From Flavonifractor sp. An100 (lineage in GTDB: Bacteria > Bacillota > Clostridia > Oscillospirales > Oscillospiraceae): 64,000 bases of DNA. Position 1 is the first letter of the stretch. Each line of letters opens with the position of its first letter. Location: contig NZ_NFMA01000008.1 in NCBI RefSeq assembly GCF_002161175.1, positions 47,032 to 111,031 on the forward strand. The letters run 5' to 3'. Position numbers and translations under genes: made by a program. This document shows, in pieces, positions 51,904 to 61,290 of this stretch. The notes under the pieces were generated by a model. It searched no databases, was not told where the DNA came from, and was given only the letters and a program-made list of their open reading frames with translations.

Positions 51904-51929
51904 CATGGGGAGAGGAAAGCTGACCGAGA

Positions 51930-51966
51930 TGTGTCCCAGCTACAATGCGGTGGGCACTGCATTGGC
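51930..51966. other. Right recombination junction of the dpaA element
   Basis: Core TGCGGTGGG-CACT-GCATTGGC at 51946-51966, and the arm TGTGTCCC at 51930-51937 inside the element, the inverse of the arm at 47328-47335. The dpaA frame ends in a TAG just past the core (51940-51942), as expected of a gene cut by insertion. Confidence 0.8.
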
Positions 51967-52350
51967 TACTGCCAATTCCTCCCGGGTAAAATAGTCGTGG
52001 AGGGTGAGCCCTCGCTCCTCCGCCATAGCCCGGGTTTCCGGGTCCACACGCCCGCCGCAGAGAAATTGACGGGGGGTGAGCCGGTCCAGGATGGGGCCCA
52101 GGGGATGCTCGGAAAGGGAGAGAGGGGCGTTGAGCAGTCCGTTTCCGACAGAGACGGTGAGGGGCAGTACCACACAGTCAGCCCGTACCGCTTGATTTAA
52201 ATTTTCTTCCGGGAAGATTCCGGGTATGGACTCTGGGCCCGGGTCCAGGGCATAGGTGTGGACGGTGTGTCCATCCTCTGCCAGCAATTGGGCCAGCTTG
52301 GCCTGGCGCATATCACCGCCGATGACCCAAACATTTAGCTCATGTTTCAT
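51940..52350 (-). CDS. dpaA: DpaA, N-terminal part (interrupted gene, 5' piece)
   Basis: 136 aa, MKHELNVWVIGGDMRQAKLA, then QAVRADCVVLPLTVSVGNGL and PRQFLCGGRVDPETRAMAEE. It is the DpaA N-terminal domain and ends EELAVANAVPTAL where B. subtilis DpaA continues into the PTVEG-type linker and Rossmann half. The last residue L and stop come from the element. A sigma-K-like promoter precedes it (52380-52407). With the C-terminal part at 46833-47324 it forms the full subunit that oxidises the dihydrodipicolinate precursor. Confidence 0.92.
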   Translation of the reverse strand: MKHELNVWVIGGDMRQAKLAQLLAEDGHTVHTYALDPGPESIPGIFPEENLNQAVRADCVVLPLTVSVGNGLLNAPLSLSEHPLGPILDRLTPRQFLCGGRVDPETRAMAEERGLTLHDYFTREELAVANAVPTAL

Positions 52351-52379
52351 GGTTTTCCCCTCCTGTGCTGTGCTGACTC

Positions 52380-52407
52380 AGACTATGCCGGTGAAAAACA
52401 TGGGGTT
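52380..52407 (-). promoter_or_regulatory. Sigma-K-like promoter of dpaA
   Basis: Minus strand: AACC (52407-52404), 16 bases, CATAGTCT (52387-52380), close to the mother-cell consensus AC-N16-CATANNNTA. In B. subtilis the dpaA/spoVFA operon is read by sigma-K. Confidence 0.55.
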
Positions 52408-52419
52408 CCGACCAAACAA

Positions 52420-52460
52420 AGAAAAAAGCCCGTCCCCTTTCAAAGGGGACGGGCTTTGGG
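52420..52460. terminator. Bidirectional terminator between etfA and dpaA
   Basis: Perfect 16-bp stem AAAGCCCGTCCCCTTT and complement with a 1-base centre (52425-52457), with an A-run on the left that is a T-run for etfA. Confidence 0.9.
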
Positions 52461-52483
52461 TAGGTAGGACAAAGAAACCGATC

Positions 52484-53596
52484 TTACTTGGCAGCCTTGG
52501 CAGCCTTGATGGCCTCGATGAGCATGGGAGTGACCTTGAACAGGTCGCCGCAGATACCGTAGTCGGCGATCTCGAAGATGGGAGCGGTGTCGTTCTTGTT
52601 CACGGCAATGATGCACTCGGAATCCTGCATACCAGCCTTGTGCTGGATGGCGCCGGAGATACCCAGAGCAACATAGATCTTGGGGTGAACAGTCTTGCCG
52701 GTCTGGCCGACCTGGTGGTCAGCAGACAGCCAGCCGGAGTCGATGGTGGCACGAGAGCCGCCCACGACGCCGCCCAGAACCTCAGCCAGCTCCTCAGCCA
52801 GCTTGATGCCGCCCTGGACGTCCTTGGAGATACCACGGCCCACGGAGACGACCACGTCGGCGCCGATCAGGTCAACCAGCTTCTTGGCGGCCTTGACGAC
52901 CTCCACGACCTCGGTCTGCATATCGGCCTCGGTGAGGGAGAACTCGGGCTTGATGATCTCGCAGGCGTCGGCCTTGGCCTGGTTGAACTCGGCCTTCTTC
53001 ATCACGCCGGGGCGGACAGTGGCCATGGCGGGACGGAAGCGGGGGCAGATGATGGTGGCCATCAGGTGGCCGCCGAAAGCGGGACGGGTCATCTTCAGGT
53101 TGCGGTCGTCCTCCTTGATGGCGTCAATGACCTCGGGGGTCAGAGTGGAGGCGGAGCGCAGGAACTCCTTGTACTTGGGTACGTCGATGTCCAGGTGAGT
53201 ACAGTCGGCGCACAGACCGGTGTGCAGACGGGCAGCGCAGCGGGGGCCCAGGTCGCGGCCAATGTTGGTAGCGCCGATGAGCATGACCTCGGGCTTGTAG
53301 GTCTCGATCACGTCGCAGATGACCTTGGTGTAGCCGTCAGTGGTGTAGTTAGCCAGCAGGGGGTGGTCGCAGACATAGACACCGTCAGCGCCGTAGCCGC
53401 CCAGCTCCTTGGCAATGCCCTCGATGTTGTGGCCCAGCAGGATGCCGTACAGCTTGGAGCCCAGCTCGTCGGCCAGCTTGCGGCCCTCGGAGATCAGCTC
53501 GAAGGAGGTGGGCATCATCTTGCCCTGACGCTGCTCACAAAATACCCAAACGCCGCCGTTGAATTCCTCGATAGCAGCACTGTTGTAAGTAGACAT
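52484..53596 (-). CDS. etfA: Electron transfer flavoprotein alpha subunit
   Basis: 370 aa from ATG 53596 (GAAGGGAG upstream; the frame begins earlier at a TTG). The FAD-binding C-terminal part shows VVSVGRGISKDVQGGIKLAE, GGVVGGSRATIDSGWLSADH, QVGQTGKTVHPKIYVALGIS GAIQHKAGM. With EtfB and the acyl-CoA dehydrogenase it forms the Bcd-Etf complex that bifurcates electrons from NADH to crotonyl-CoA and ferredoxin. Last gene of bcd-etfBA. Confidence 0.96.
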   Translation of the reverse strand: MSTYNSAAIEEFNGGVWVFCEQRQGKMMPTSFELISEGRKLADELGSKLYGILLGHNIEGIAKELGGYGADGVYVCDHPLLANYTTDGYTKVICDVIETYKPEVMLIGATNIGRDLGPRCAARLHTGLCADCTHLDIDVPKYKEFLRSASTLTPEVIDAIKEDDRNLKMTRPAFGGHLMATIICPRFRPAMATVRPGVMKKAEFNQAKADACEIIKPEFSLTEADMQTEVVEVVKAAKKLVDLIGADVVVSVGRGISKDVQGGIKLAEELAEVLGGVVGGSRATIDSGWLSADHQVGQTGKTVHPKIYVALGISGAIQHKAGMQDSECIIAVNKNDTAPIFEIADYGICGDLFKVTPMLIEAIKAAKAAK

Positions 53597-53617
53597 ATTC
53601 TTCAATTCTCCCTTCTA

Positions 53618-54418
53618 TCAGATCAAGTGCTTGGCGGCCAGAATGCCGGCCAGCTTTTCGCAGGTGGCCTTGTCGGCGCCTTCCAGCATCATGCCCACAC
53701 CCTTCTGAGGAGGAGTGAAGGACTTGAAGATGTTGGTGGGGGAGCCCTTCAGGCCGATGGTGGTGGGATCGATGAGGGGATCGTCCTTCAGGGTGTTGTA
53801 GTCGAAGATCTCATAGGGCTTGGAGTAGCACTCGAAGACGCCGCCCACGCTCATGTAACGGGGAGCATTCAGCTCCTTAATGCAGGTGATGAGGCAGGGG
53901 GTCTTGACCTTGATGGTCATGTAGCCGTCCTCCAGCATGCGCTTGATGGTGAGGGTGTCGCCATCCTTCTTGATCTCGGCAGCATAGGAGACCTGGGGCA
54001 GACCCAGCTTCTCAGCGATCTGGGGACCGACCTGAGCGGTGTCGCCGTCGATAGCCTGACGGCCGCACATCACGATGTCGTCCTTCTCCACGCCGATCTT
54101 GTTGATGGCAGCGGCCAGGATCTGAGAGGTGGCGTAAGTATCAGAACCGCCGAACTCACGGCCGGAAACCAGAACGGCCCGGTCAGCGCCGCGGGCGATC
54201 ACTTCACGCAGCATGCCCTCGGCAGGAGGGGGGCCCATGGAGATAACGATGACTTCAGCGCCGGTCTGCTCCTTCAGGGTCAGAGCGGCCTCAACGGCGT
54301 TCAGGTCATCGGGGTTGGTGATGGTGGCCATGGAGGCACGATTCAGAGTACCATCGGGGTTGACGGCCACCTTACCGGAGGTATCGGGGACCTGCTTGAC
54401 ACAAACAATGATTTTCAT
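53618..54418 (-). CDS. etfB: Electron transfer flavoprotein beta subunit
   Basis: 266 aa. MKIIVCVKQVPDTSGKVAVN, then NPDDLNAVEAALTLKEQTGA, SDTYATSQILAAAINKIGVE and DIVMCGRQAIDGDTAQVGPQ match EtfB of butyrate producers. It holds the bifurcating flavin and the NADH site. Placed 21 bases before etfA and after bcd. Confidence 0.96.
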   Translation of the reverse strand: MKIIVCVKQVPDTSGKVAVNPDGTLNRASMATITNPDDLNAVEAALTLKEQTGAEVIVISMGPPPAEGMLREVIARGADRAVLVSGREFGGSDTYATSQILAAAINKIGVEKDDIVMCGRQAIDGDTAQVGPQIAEKLGLPQVSYAAEIKKDGDTLTIKRMLEDGYMTIKVKTPCLITCIKELNAPRYMSVGGVFECYSKPYEIFDYNTLKDDPLIDPTTIGLKGSPTNIFKSFTPPQKGVGMMLEGADKATCEKLAGILAAKHLI

Positions 54419-54436
54419 TTCAATCTGCCTCCTAAC

Positions 54437-55579
<1,143 letters not shown>

Positions 55580-55720
55580 TTTTCAGTCCTCCTACATTTT
55601 TTACTTGGGGAATCATCGAAGCGCTCTTACCCCGGAGCCAGCCACCTGACCGGGATGGCGGAGAACCGGGCAGCGGAGCAGATGATACAACGGAAATTTT
55701 GTCATCTACGGGCGGCCATA

Positions 55721-55738
55721 TTGTTAGAAATTTAACAA
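55721..55738. promoter_or_regulatory. Rex operator upstream of bcd-etfBA
   Basis: TTGTTAGAAATTTAACAA matches the Rex consensus TTGTTAA-N4-TTAACAA at 13 of 14 specified positions. Rex represses fermentation genes at low NADH/NAD+ and is known to control bcd-etf in Clostridia. Confidence 0.8.
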
Positions 55739-55743
55739 AGAAA

Positions 55744-55790
55744 ACCCGAAAAAAGCGCAACAGGGGACAATTTCCCGTTGTTGCGGCGGT
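55744..55790 (-). terminator. Hairpin plus T-run in the bcd leader
   Basis: On the minus strand GCAACA...TGTTGC with GGG/CCC inside, followed by GCTTTTTTCGGG. It lies between the promoter and the Rex site, so transcripts may end early. Confidence 0.6.
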
Positions 55791-55823
55791 CTTATATAGA
55801 TGACATAGGTGCTTACCTTTAAA

Positions 55824-55852
55824 ATTATACCGATTTCCACCCCCCAATGCAA
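55824..55852 (-). promoter_or_regulatory. Sigma-A promoter of bcd-etfBA
   Basis: Minus strand TTGCAT (55852-55847), 17 bases, TATAAT (55829-55824). Confidence 0.75.
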
Positions 55853-55967
55853 GGGGGACATAACTGGTAAAATTGACAGTTTTTTAACGAACAAATTGTA
55901 AAAAACAGAAAAATATGCGGATGTTGACATTGAAGTATGCGAATATTAAACAAAGGGGGAGAGCGTG

Positions 55968-56012
55968 GGAAAAAACGCCCCAGCGAGCTGGGCTCGCCGG
56001 GGCGTTGAAAAC
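55968..56012 (-). terminator. Terminator of hbd
   Basis: AACGCCCCGGCGAG ... CTCGCTGGGGCGTT followed by TTTT on the minus strand. Confidence 0.85.
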
Positions 56013-56022
56013 CGAACAATTG

Positions 56023-56862
56023 TTACTTGGAGTAGTCGTAGAAGCCCTTGCCGGACTTCTTGCCCAGCATGCCGCCGCGGACCATTTTCTTCAGCAGCAG
56101 AGCGGGGCGGTACTTGGGGTCGCCGGTCTCGTTGAACAGGGTCTCCATAATAGCCAGACACACGTCCAGGCCCACGAAGTCGCCCAGAGCCAGGGGGCCC
56201 ATGGGGTGATTGGCGCCCAGCATCATAGCCTTGTCGATGTCCTCCACGGAGGCCACGCCGGTCTCCACCAGGCCGATGGCCTCGTTGATCATGGGGATCA
56301 GGATCTTGTTGACCACAAAGCCGGGGGCCTCAGCCACCTCAACGGGATCCTTGCCGATCTCCTTGGACAGGTTGTAGATGAAGTCGAAGGTCTCCTGGGT
56401 GGTGTTGGCACCGCGGATGATCTCGATGAGCTTCATGGAGGGGACGGGATTGAAGAAGTGCATACCAATGACGGGATGCTTCAAGCCGTTGCCCATCTCA
56501 GTGATGGAGAGAGAGGAAGTGTTGGAGGCAAAGATGGTGCCCTCCTTGCAGAAGCCGTCCAGCTCATTGAGCAGTTCCTTCTTGGTGGCCATCTCCTCCT
56601 TGACGCACTCGATGACCAGATCCACGTCGGCAGCTTCCTCATGGGTCTGGGGGATCAGAACGTTGCCCACCAGAGCGTCCACGGCCTCCTGGGTCATCTT
56701 GCCCTTTTCCACCCGCTTCTGCAGGGATTTGGCCAGGGTATCCTTATGGCGCTGGGCGGACGCAGGGCTGCTGGCGTACATCAAAACGGTGTGGCCCTTG
56801 GCAGCGAAGACCTGAGCGATGCCCCGGCCCATGGTGCCGGCGCCGAAAAGTGCGACTTTCAT
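56023..56862 (-). CDS. hbd: 3-hydroxybutyryl-CoA dehydrogenase
   Basis: 279 aa. Rossmann start [20 protein letters not shown], then the [20 protein letters not shown] and [19 protein letters not shown] signature with the catalytic His, and [20 protein letters not shown]. It reduces acetoacetyl-CoA to 3-hydroxybutyryl-CoA in butyrate synthesis. It has its own promoter and terminator, separate from bcd-etfBA. Confidence 0.96.
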   Translation of the reverse strand: MKVALFGAGTMGRGIAQVFAAKGHTVLMYASSPASAQRHKDTLAKSLQKRVEKGKMTQEAVDALVGNVLIPQTHEEAADVDLVIECVKEEMATKKELLNELDGFCKEGTIFASNTSSLSITEMGNGLKHPVIGMHFFNPVPSMKLIEIIRGANTTQETFDFIYNLSKEIGKDPVEVAEAPGFVVNKILIPMINEAIGLVETGVASVEDIDKAMMLGANHPMGPLALGDFVGLDVCLAIMETLFNETGDPKYRPALLLKKMVRGGMLGKKSGKGFYDYSK

Positions 56863-56956
56863 ACTGTGTTCCTCCTAATTTAATATGTAGATTGTGTGCC
56901 AGATCGGATCTGGCGGGGTTGGCCGGGGGAAAACCGGCCCCGCTCTCTTAAAACAC

Positions 56957-56985
56957 AGTATACCTGTTTTTTCAGAAAGACGCAA
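56957..56985 (-). promoter_or_regulatory. Sigma-A promoter of hbd
   Basis: Minus strand TTGCGT (56985-56980), 17 bases, TATACT (56962-56957). Between it and hbd lie two short hairpins (GGCCGG/CCGGCC and CCAGATC/GATCTGG). Confidence 0.7.
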
Positions 56986-57114
56986 GAGGAAAGGAAGGAA
57001 TATTTCAACAATTTTTCCATGGTTAATATAAAAAACGGCATAGAAGCTGGGCGGTTTGCTGGTTTTTCTGTGCATATATTGATAAAAAGTTGCCTTTTCT
57101 TGCTTCGCGGTATT

Positions 57115-59319
57115 CTAGCCCTCCTCCAGCAGCCGCTGGATATTGCCCCGGGTCAGGCTGCGCCATTGGATGGAGAGGGGAGAGGAGCTAGCTGTGTGCC
57201 CCTCCAGCCATTGGAGGTAGACCTCTTGGTCCACCGGGGTGTCTGTGTCCCCGTTCAGATAGTAGAGAAAGCCGCTGCCGCTCACATCCAGGTCCTCTGG
57301 GAAGGATGGGAAGTCGGGGTTTTGGTCCGAGACTTCCCGGTCCCAGGCATCCACGCTGCCGGAATATTGGTAGGTGTCTGTTTCAGCCTGATACTGGTAT
57401 ACATCATAGGGCCAAAAACGGTTGGCCCAGCCTTGGTTGTGGCTCCAGGGGGAGAGGGCGGCCCCGTTTTCATAAAAGGTGGGGGTCAGCCCCAGCCGAT
57501 CTGGGGCCTGGGTTTGGAGATGAAGCGTATCGGTGGCCTCATTATAGTCCAGTACATAGGTCCCCTGGCCGGCAGTGATGGTGGAGAATAGGGAGAGGAG
57601 CAGTTCCTCCCGGCCATCCCCGTCCACATCGCAGACGGCAAACTGGTCGGAATAGCCAGAGGCGGGGGCGGAGGTCAGAAGGGGAGCATCCAGCTGTGTG
57701 CCGTCCGGGAGCTTTCCCTGGAACAGGAGATCCTCTAATGTCTGCCCATAAGCTGTCCGGGTGGATGTGCTGGCTTGAGAACGGACGGAATCGGGGATAG
57801 AAGCCAGGGAAACAAAGCCCACATAGTGCCACTGTTCTCCCATATCCGCTGTGGGGTGATAGGGGTCGTAAGCTGGATTTTTTTCGTACAGATCGAAGCC
57901 ACCCAGCCCGGGGACCGCCAGGCGGGTAAGCCAGAAGTTCTCGGAGCGCTGCCCCTCCTGGGTGTCGGAGTCAAAGGGATACAGCAGACAGCGGGCCTCC
58001 TCCGTGTCGGGCAGCACACCGCAGTCTAGGGCTGCCTGAGGCAGGCTAACCACCCGCTCCAGGTCCCCACCGGAAAAACGGAACAATCCCAGGACGCTGG
58101 CAGTCTCATCCCCCTGGTAGGTCATAGAATTGGAGCACAGCAGCCACAGTTCCCCGTCTGCCTCCCAGTAGGAATAGAGCCCCCGGTCGCCGCCCATCAC
58201 AAAGGAGTCTCCCACAAAATCCTGAGTGTCCGCATCCCATATCCCCAGAACCAGATTGTCCAGCCCGGCCACATGGGGAGCTCCGGCACTCTCCACCAGC
58301 ATCAGGGTACGGGAGCCCTGGGTGTGGGAGAGCAGGCGAGTTTCGGTCACCCCGTAGAGGTATTCATAGGATTCAATGGCCCGCTGGGCCAGTAAATAGT
58401 TCTGTACGGACTCGCTGATGGGCACCGGGTCCCAGCCCTCCTCCGGTTCCTCATCCTCCGCAGCCCACTGACACCACAGGGCGGGGGAGAACTCCATTGT
58501 CTCCTCTGGGGGAACCAGGAGCGCATCCCGGTCCGGATGGCTGTACGGGGAGTCATACTGGGCAAAAACTCCGTCCTTCCACTGGTAGAAACGGTTCATC
58601 TGGACATCGTGGGAGGAGTTGTGGACCGAAGAGAGATAGAGGGTGACTTGGTCCCCTGCCCCCACCCGGAAGCCGGCCAGGCTGAGTTCCTCCAAGGCCC
58701 AGTCGTCTGTGGGATCGGCGGCAATCTCCTCCGACAGCTGGGCGCGCAGAGCGGCCAGGTCGGTGCCCGCCAGATTCCAGGCCTCCTCTTCGGTAACCAG
58801 ATGCCTGCTGTTCCAGTTGTATACCCAAGAGGACAGCACTGGGTTGGAGCCGATCAGGCCCTGATAAACGCCCAGGCTATCCTGATAGAGAACCAGGCTT
58901 AGATAGTCGCCGGACAGGGAGGGATAGCACAGACAGCGGAACCAATCCCCCTGCTGGTTCTGGGGAATCTGCTGGATGGCGGTGCGGTACTGCTGTGCCA
59001 GAGCGGCCAGTTCCCCGTTGATGGCCTGTACCGTTTCGTTTTCTTCCCCTTGGGGAAGGGCCAGGGCGGGGACCTCCACATAGTTGCCCAACTGGTCGTA
59101 GTATTGCAGGTCCATAACCAGCGTAGGGGAGGAGGTGTCCTTCTGACAGGAGACCAGGGATCCGCACAGGAGGGCCGCTAAAGCCACCAAAGTGATAAAC
59201 CACACTGGTGGCCGTCCCTTTTTCCATTGTAAAATACTGCGGATGCGCAGCTCGGTCTCCCGGGCAGACCCGGACAGGGGGGTGGAGAAGGGAGAGCGGG
59301 GGACGGATAAGAGTTTCAT
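57115..59319 (-). CDS. Large membrane-anchored extracellular protein of the BlaI/M56 cluster
   Basis: 734 aa from ATG 59319 (AGGAGGTGCCT upstream). The N-terminus shares RSPFSTPLSGSA-ETELR-R-I-QWKKGRPP with the next gene and then has one membrane helix (WFITLVALAALLCGSLVS) ending in a Cys. The 680-residue exterior is acidic with beta-rich segments and an FG-GAP-like patch (FAVCDVDGDGREELLLSLFS). The N-terminal pattern recalls the region that follows the protease in BlaR1-like M56 proteins. No enzyme motif is recognised; a ligand sensor is my inference. Confidence 0.65.
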   Translation of the reverse strand: MKLLSVPRSPFSTPLSGSARETELRIRSILQWKKGRPPVWFITLVALAALLCGSLVSCQKDTSSPTLVMDLQYYDQLGNYVEVPALALPQGEENETVQAINGELAALAQQYRTAIQQIPQNQQGDWFRCLCYPSLSGDYLSLVLYQDSLGVYQGLIGSNPVLSSWVYNWNSRHLVTEEEAWNLAGTDLAALRAQLSEEIAADPTDDWALEELSLAGFRVGAGDQVTLYLSSVHNSSHDVQMNRFYQWKDGVFAQYDSPYSHPDRDALLVPPEETMEFSPALWCQWAAEDEEPEEGWDPVPISESVQNYLLAQRAIESYEYLYGVTETRLLSHTQGSRTLMLVESAGAPHVAGLDNLVLGIWDADTQDFVGDSFVMGGDRGLYSYWEADGELWLLCSNSMTYQGDETASVLGLFRFSGGDLERVVSLPQAALDCGVLPDTEEARCLLYPFDSDTQEGQRSENFWLTRLAVPGLGGFDLYEKNPAYDPYHPTADMGEQWHYVGFVSLASIPDSVRSQASTSTRTAYGQTLEDLLFQGKLPDGTQLDAPLLTSAPASGYSDQFAVCDVDGDGREELLLSLFSTITAGQGTYVLDYNEATDTLHLQTQAPDRLGLTPTFYENGAALSPWSHNQGWANRFWPYDVYQYQAETDTYQYSGSVDAWDREVSDQNPDFPSFPEDLDVSGSGFLYYLNGDTDTPVDQEVYLQWLEGHTASSSPLSIQWRSLTRGNIQRLLEEG

Positions 59320-59335
59320 AGGCACCTCCTGGAGG

Positions 59336-61234
59336 TCAGTCAAACATGCCGTTCAAAGTGATCTGGGTCAGGGTGTCCCCCTGGAAAAAGAAGAGGATGG
59401 CCGCCCCAAAGTCGTTGGAGTACTTGGAGTACCACAGGTAGTCCTGCTCGGGATACAGCCCCCAGTAGTCCCTGGAGACGGCTTCGGGATAGGCTGCCAG
59501 CACCTCTGCCCGGGTGGCCCCAACCCGGATGCCACGGGGCGTGTAAAGGTCGTCCCGGGTGACGTCTACGGAGTTAAGGGTGTAGCGGTCCGCTGCGGCC
59601 TGGTAGTAGCGCAGGGCGGAGAAGCCCTCCACGCTCCAACTCTCCCAGTGGTCGCCCGGGTAGTAGATGGGGGTGTAGCCCTCCAGAATCTGAAGGTCCG
59701 GTTCCCCCTCATAGGCGGGGCGGAATAGATCGTACCAATTCCCAGGGCCAATGGGATTGGGGTAGCCGTCCCGGTACAGGCACACCTCCAGGTCCAAGAG
59801 ATGCCAGTTGACTTGGCGGATGACGTCCTCAATGGCCATGCCGTCAGTGGAGAAGTTGGGCTCGCCCAGAACAGACTGGAAGGAGCCGTCCTGCCCCTGG
59901 GAGAGAACGATGAGGGCGGGCTCGGGATAGGGAGACCACTGCCCGTGGGAGTACAAGCTCCGTTGGACGGAGAAGGCCACTCCGGTGGTCTCGTAGAGGA
60001 TGGCTTCTCCTGCGTAGGCCACGGAATCCAGACGAGTATCCCCTTCCTGGGGCTGGGAGGGCTCCTGGTCCAGCCAGTAGAACCGCTGACTCGGATAGGG
60101 CTGCTGGTAGTAGGTCAGAATCAGCGCGTCCCTTTGCTGGAACTGGGAACGTGCTTCTTCCCGGGCTTGATCGCTCAATACCTGTTCCGTTACCTCCTCT
60201 AGGGAGCCCACCGCGTAGTCATAGGCGGTGGAAATGGTGCCGGTCTCCTGGTCGAAGAGAATGTGGGCGGCAAAATAGAGACCGTCGTCGGTGTCTGCCC
60301 GGGCCAGCAGGGTGTAGGCAGACTGGGAGTCCGCTTGGTTGAGGTATTGGAAGTCATCGGGCGTAAGGGACTGGATGGACCACAGAGCGGAGGTGTTGAC
60401 GGCGTCCAGAGGATTGTTCTTATCCCGGGTAAACTTCTCCAGCCACACCCGGCTCTGGTACATCACTCCAATGGGCAGTTCATCCTCGGCAGCGGGATAA
60501 AACAGTTCGTTGGACTCCGGAGTCCACTGGGGGCCGTCTCCGGTGATTATGGCATAGTCTGTCTGGGTGAAGATATCTACGCCGCCGGGAGCGAGCAGGG
60601 CGTGGTGGGACTGCCAGTAGGCGTCATACTCCGCTTTGGAGGAGGAGCCCTCCCCACGGAGGTCCCCCTCCACGGGCCAGCCCCAGACCATGGAATCTCC
60701 ATTCAGCGCCACCAGTCCGGCTTCTCCGTAGCTGAGCCCCTGGCTGAACCCATTGCAGGTGTAGAGTAGGGAGGGGGAGCCGTCGTAGCGGGTGATGGCG
60801 ATACAGTGGGGCGGGAGGTTGGAGACGGCCTGATAGAAGGTGCCGCAGGGGGTCAGAGTGTGGCTGTCCACCGCGCCCAGAACCAGTAAATAATGATTCC
60901 CCTGCTGGACAGCAGCCGCGCCTAAGGTGTAGCCGTCCTGGGTAATTTGGGCCAGCAGTTGGACAGTGACCGGAGTGCCTTCCGGCGCGTCTGGGAGAGT
61001 GGTGTGCTCCAGCAGAAGCTGGGTCAGAGAGTCATCTTGTACTATGGAGGGCTGGGATTGACAGGATACCAGGGAACCGCACAGCAGACAGACCGCCAGC
61101 GCCAGCCCCAGCAGCCACATGGGAGGACGTCCCTTTTTCCATTGAAATATGTTGCGCAGTCGCAGCTCGGTCTCCTGTGCCGACCCGGACAGGGGTGTGG
61201 AGAAGGGAGAGCGGGGAGGATGGGGAGTACGCAT
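59336..61234 (-). CDS. Second membrane-anchored extracellular protein, paralogous N-terminus
   Basis: 632 aa from ATG 61234 (AAGGAGGTCCGAC upstream; the longer frame is rejected). It starts MRTPHPPRSPFSTPLSGSAQ, carries the same ETELR...QWKKGRPP motif as 57115-59319, one membrane helix (LLGLALAVCLLCGSLVSCQS) and a long exterior. Its C-terminal part (RYTLNSVDVTRDDLYTPRGI, then RVGATRAEVLAAYPEAVSRD) is a SmpA/BamE-like pattern. It lies between the M56 gene and its paralogue in one leftward operon. Confidence 0.65.
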   Translation of the reverse strand: MRTPHPPRSPFSTPLSGSAQETELRLRNIFQWKKGRPPMWLLGLALAVCLLCGSLVSCQSQPSIVQDDSLTQLLLEHTTLPDAPEGTPVTVQLLAQITQDGYTLGAAAVQQGNHYLLVLGAVDSHTLTPCGTFYQAVSNLPPHCIAITRYDGSPSLLYTCNGFSQGLSYGEAGLVALNGDSMVWGWPVEGDLRGEGSSSKAEYDAYWQSHHALLAPGGVDIFTQTDYAIITGDGPQWTPESNELFYPAAEDELPIGVMYQSRVWLEKFTRDKNNPLDAVNTSALWSIQSLTPDDFQYLNQADSQSAYTLLARADTDDGLYFAAHILFDQETGTISTAYDYAVGSLEEVTEQVLSDQAREEARSQFQQRDALILTYYQQPYPSQRFYWLDQEPSQPQEGDTRLDSVAYAGEAILYETTGVAFSVQRSLYSHGQWSPYPEPALIVLSQGQDGSFQSVLGEPNFSTDGMAIEDVIRQVNWHLLDLEVCLYRDGYPNPIGPGNWYDLFRPAYEGEPDLQILEGYTPIYYPGDHWESWSVEGFSALRYYQAAADRYTLNSVDVTRDDLYTPRGIRVGATRAEVLAAYPEAVSRDYWGLYPEQDYLWYSKYSNDFGAAILFFFQGDTLTQITLNGMFD

Positions 61235-61290
61235 GTCGGACCTCCTTATCAAACATAGGGGTGGAGAGGAATTAGGGGGAGATAATGAAG

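Larger units (their letters stand above)
47312..51954. mobile_element. Intervening (skin-like) element in dpaA, about 4.64 kb
   Basis: The segment separates the two halves of dpaA and carries a large serine recombinase 90 bases from one junction, a SEDS/FtsW gene and a class B PBP. Short matching cores at both ends and inverted TGTGTCCC/GGGACACA arms just inside give a symmetric attP-like site when the ends are joined (32 bases between the arms, centred in the shared CCC). Excision restores dpaA in frame and re-links dpaB to the dpaA promoter. Known parallels are skin in sigK and vfbin in spoVFB. Excision is predicted, not shown. Confidence 0.88.
55580..56022. other. Regulatory region between bcd and hbd
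   Basis: 443 bases without a gene. On the minus strand in order: the hbd terminator (55968-56012), a sigma-A promoter (55852-55824), a hairpin with a T-run (55790-55744), a Rex-like operator (55738-55721) and a GC-rich leader with the AGGAGG of bcd at the end. The hairpin between promoter and gene hints at attenuation. Confidence 0.7.

Noticed and set aside
52484..53596. EtfA as the dipicolinate synthase, as reported for C. perfringens
   Set aside because: Here etfA belongs to a bcd-etfBA operon and the organism has dpaA and dpaB, so there is no need for that role.
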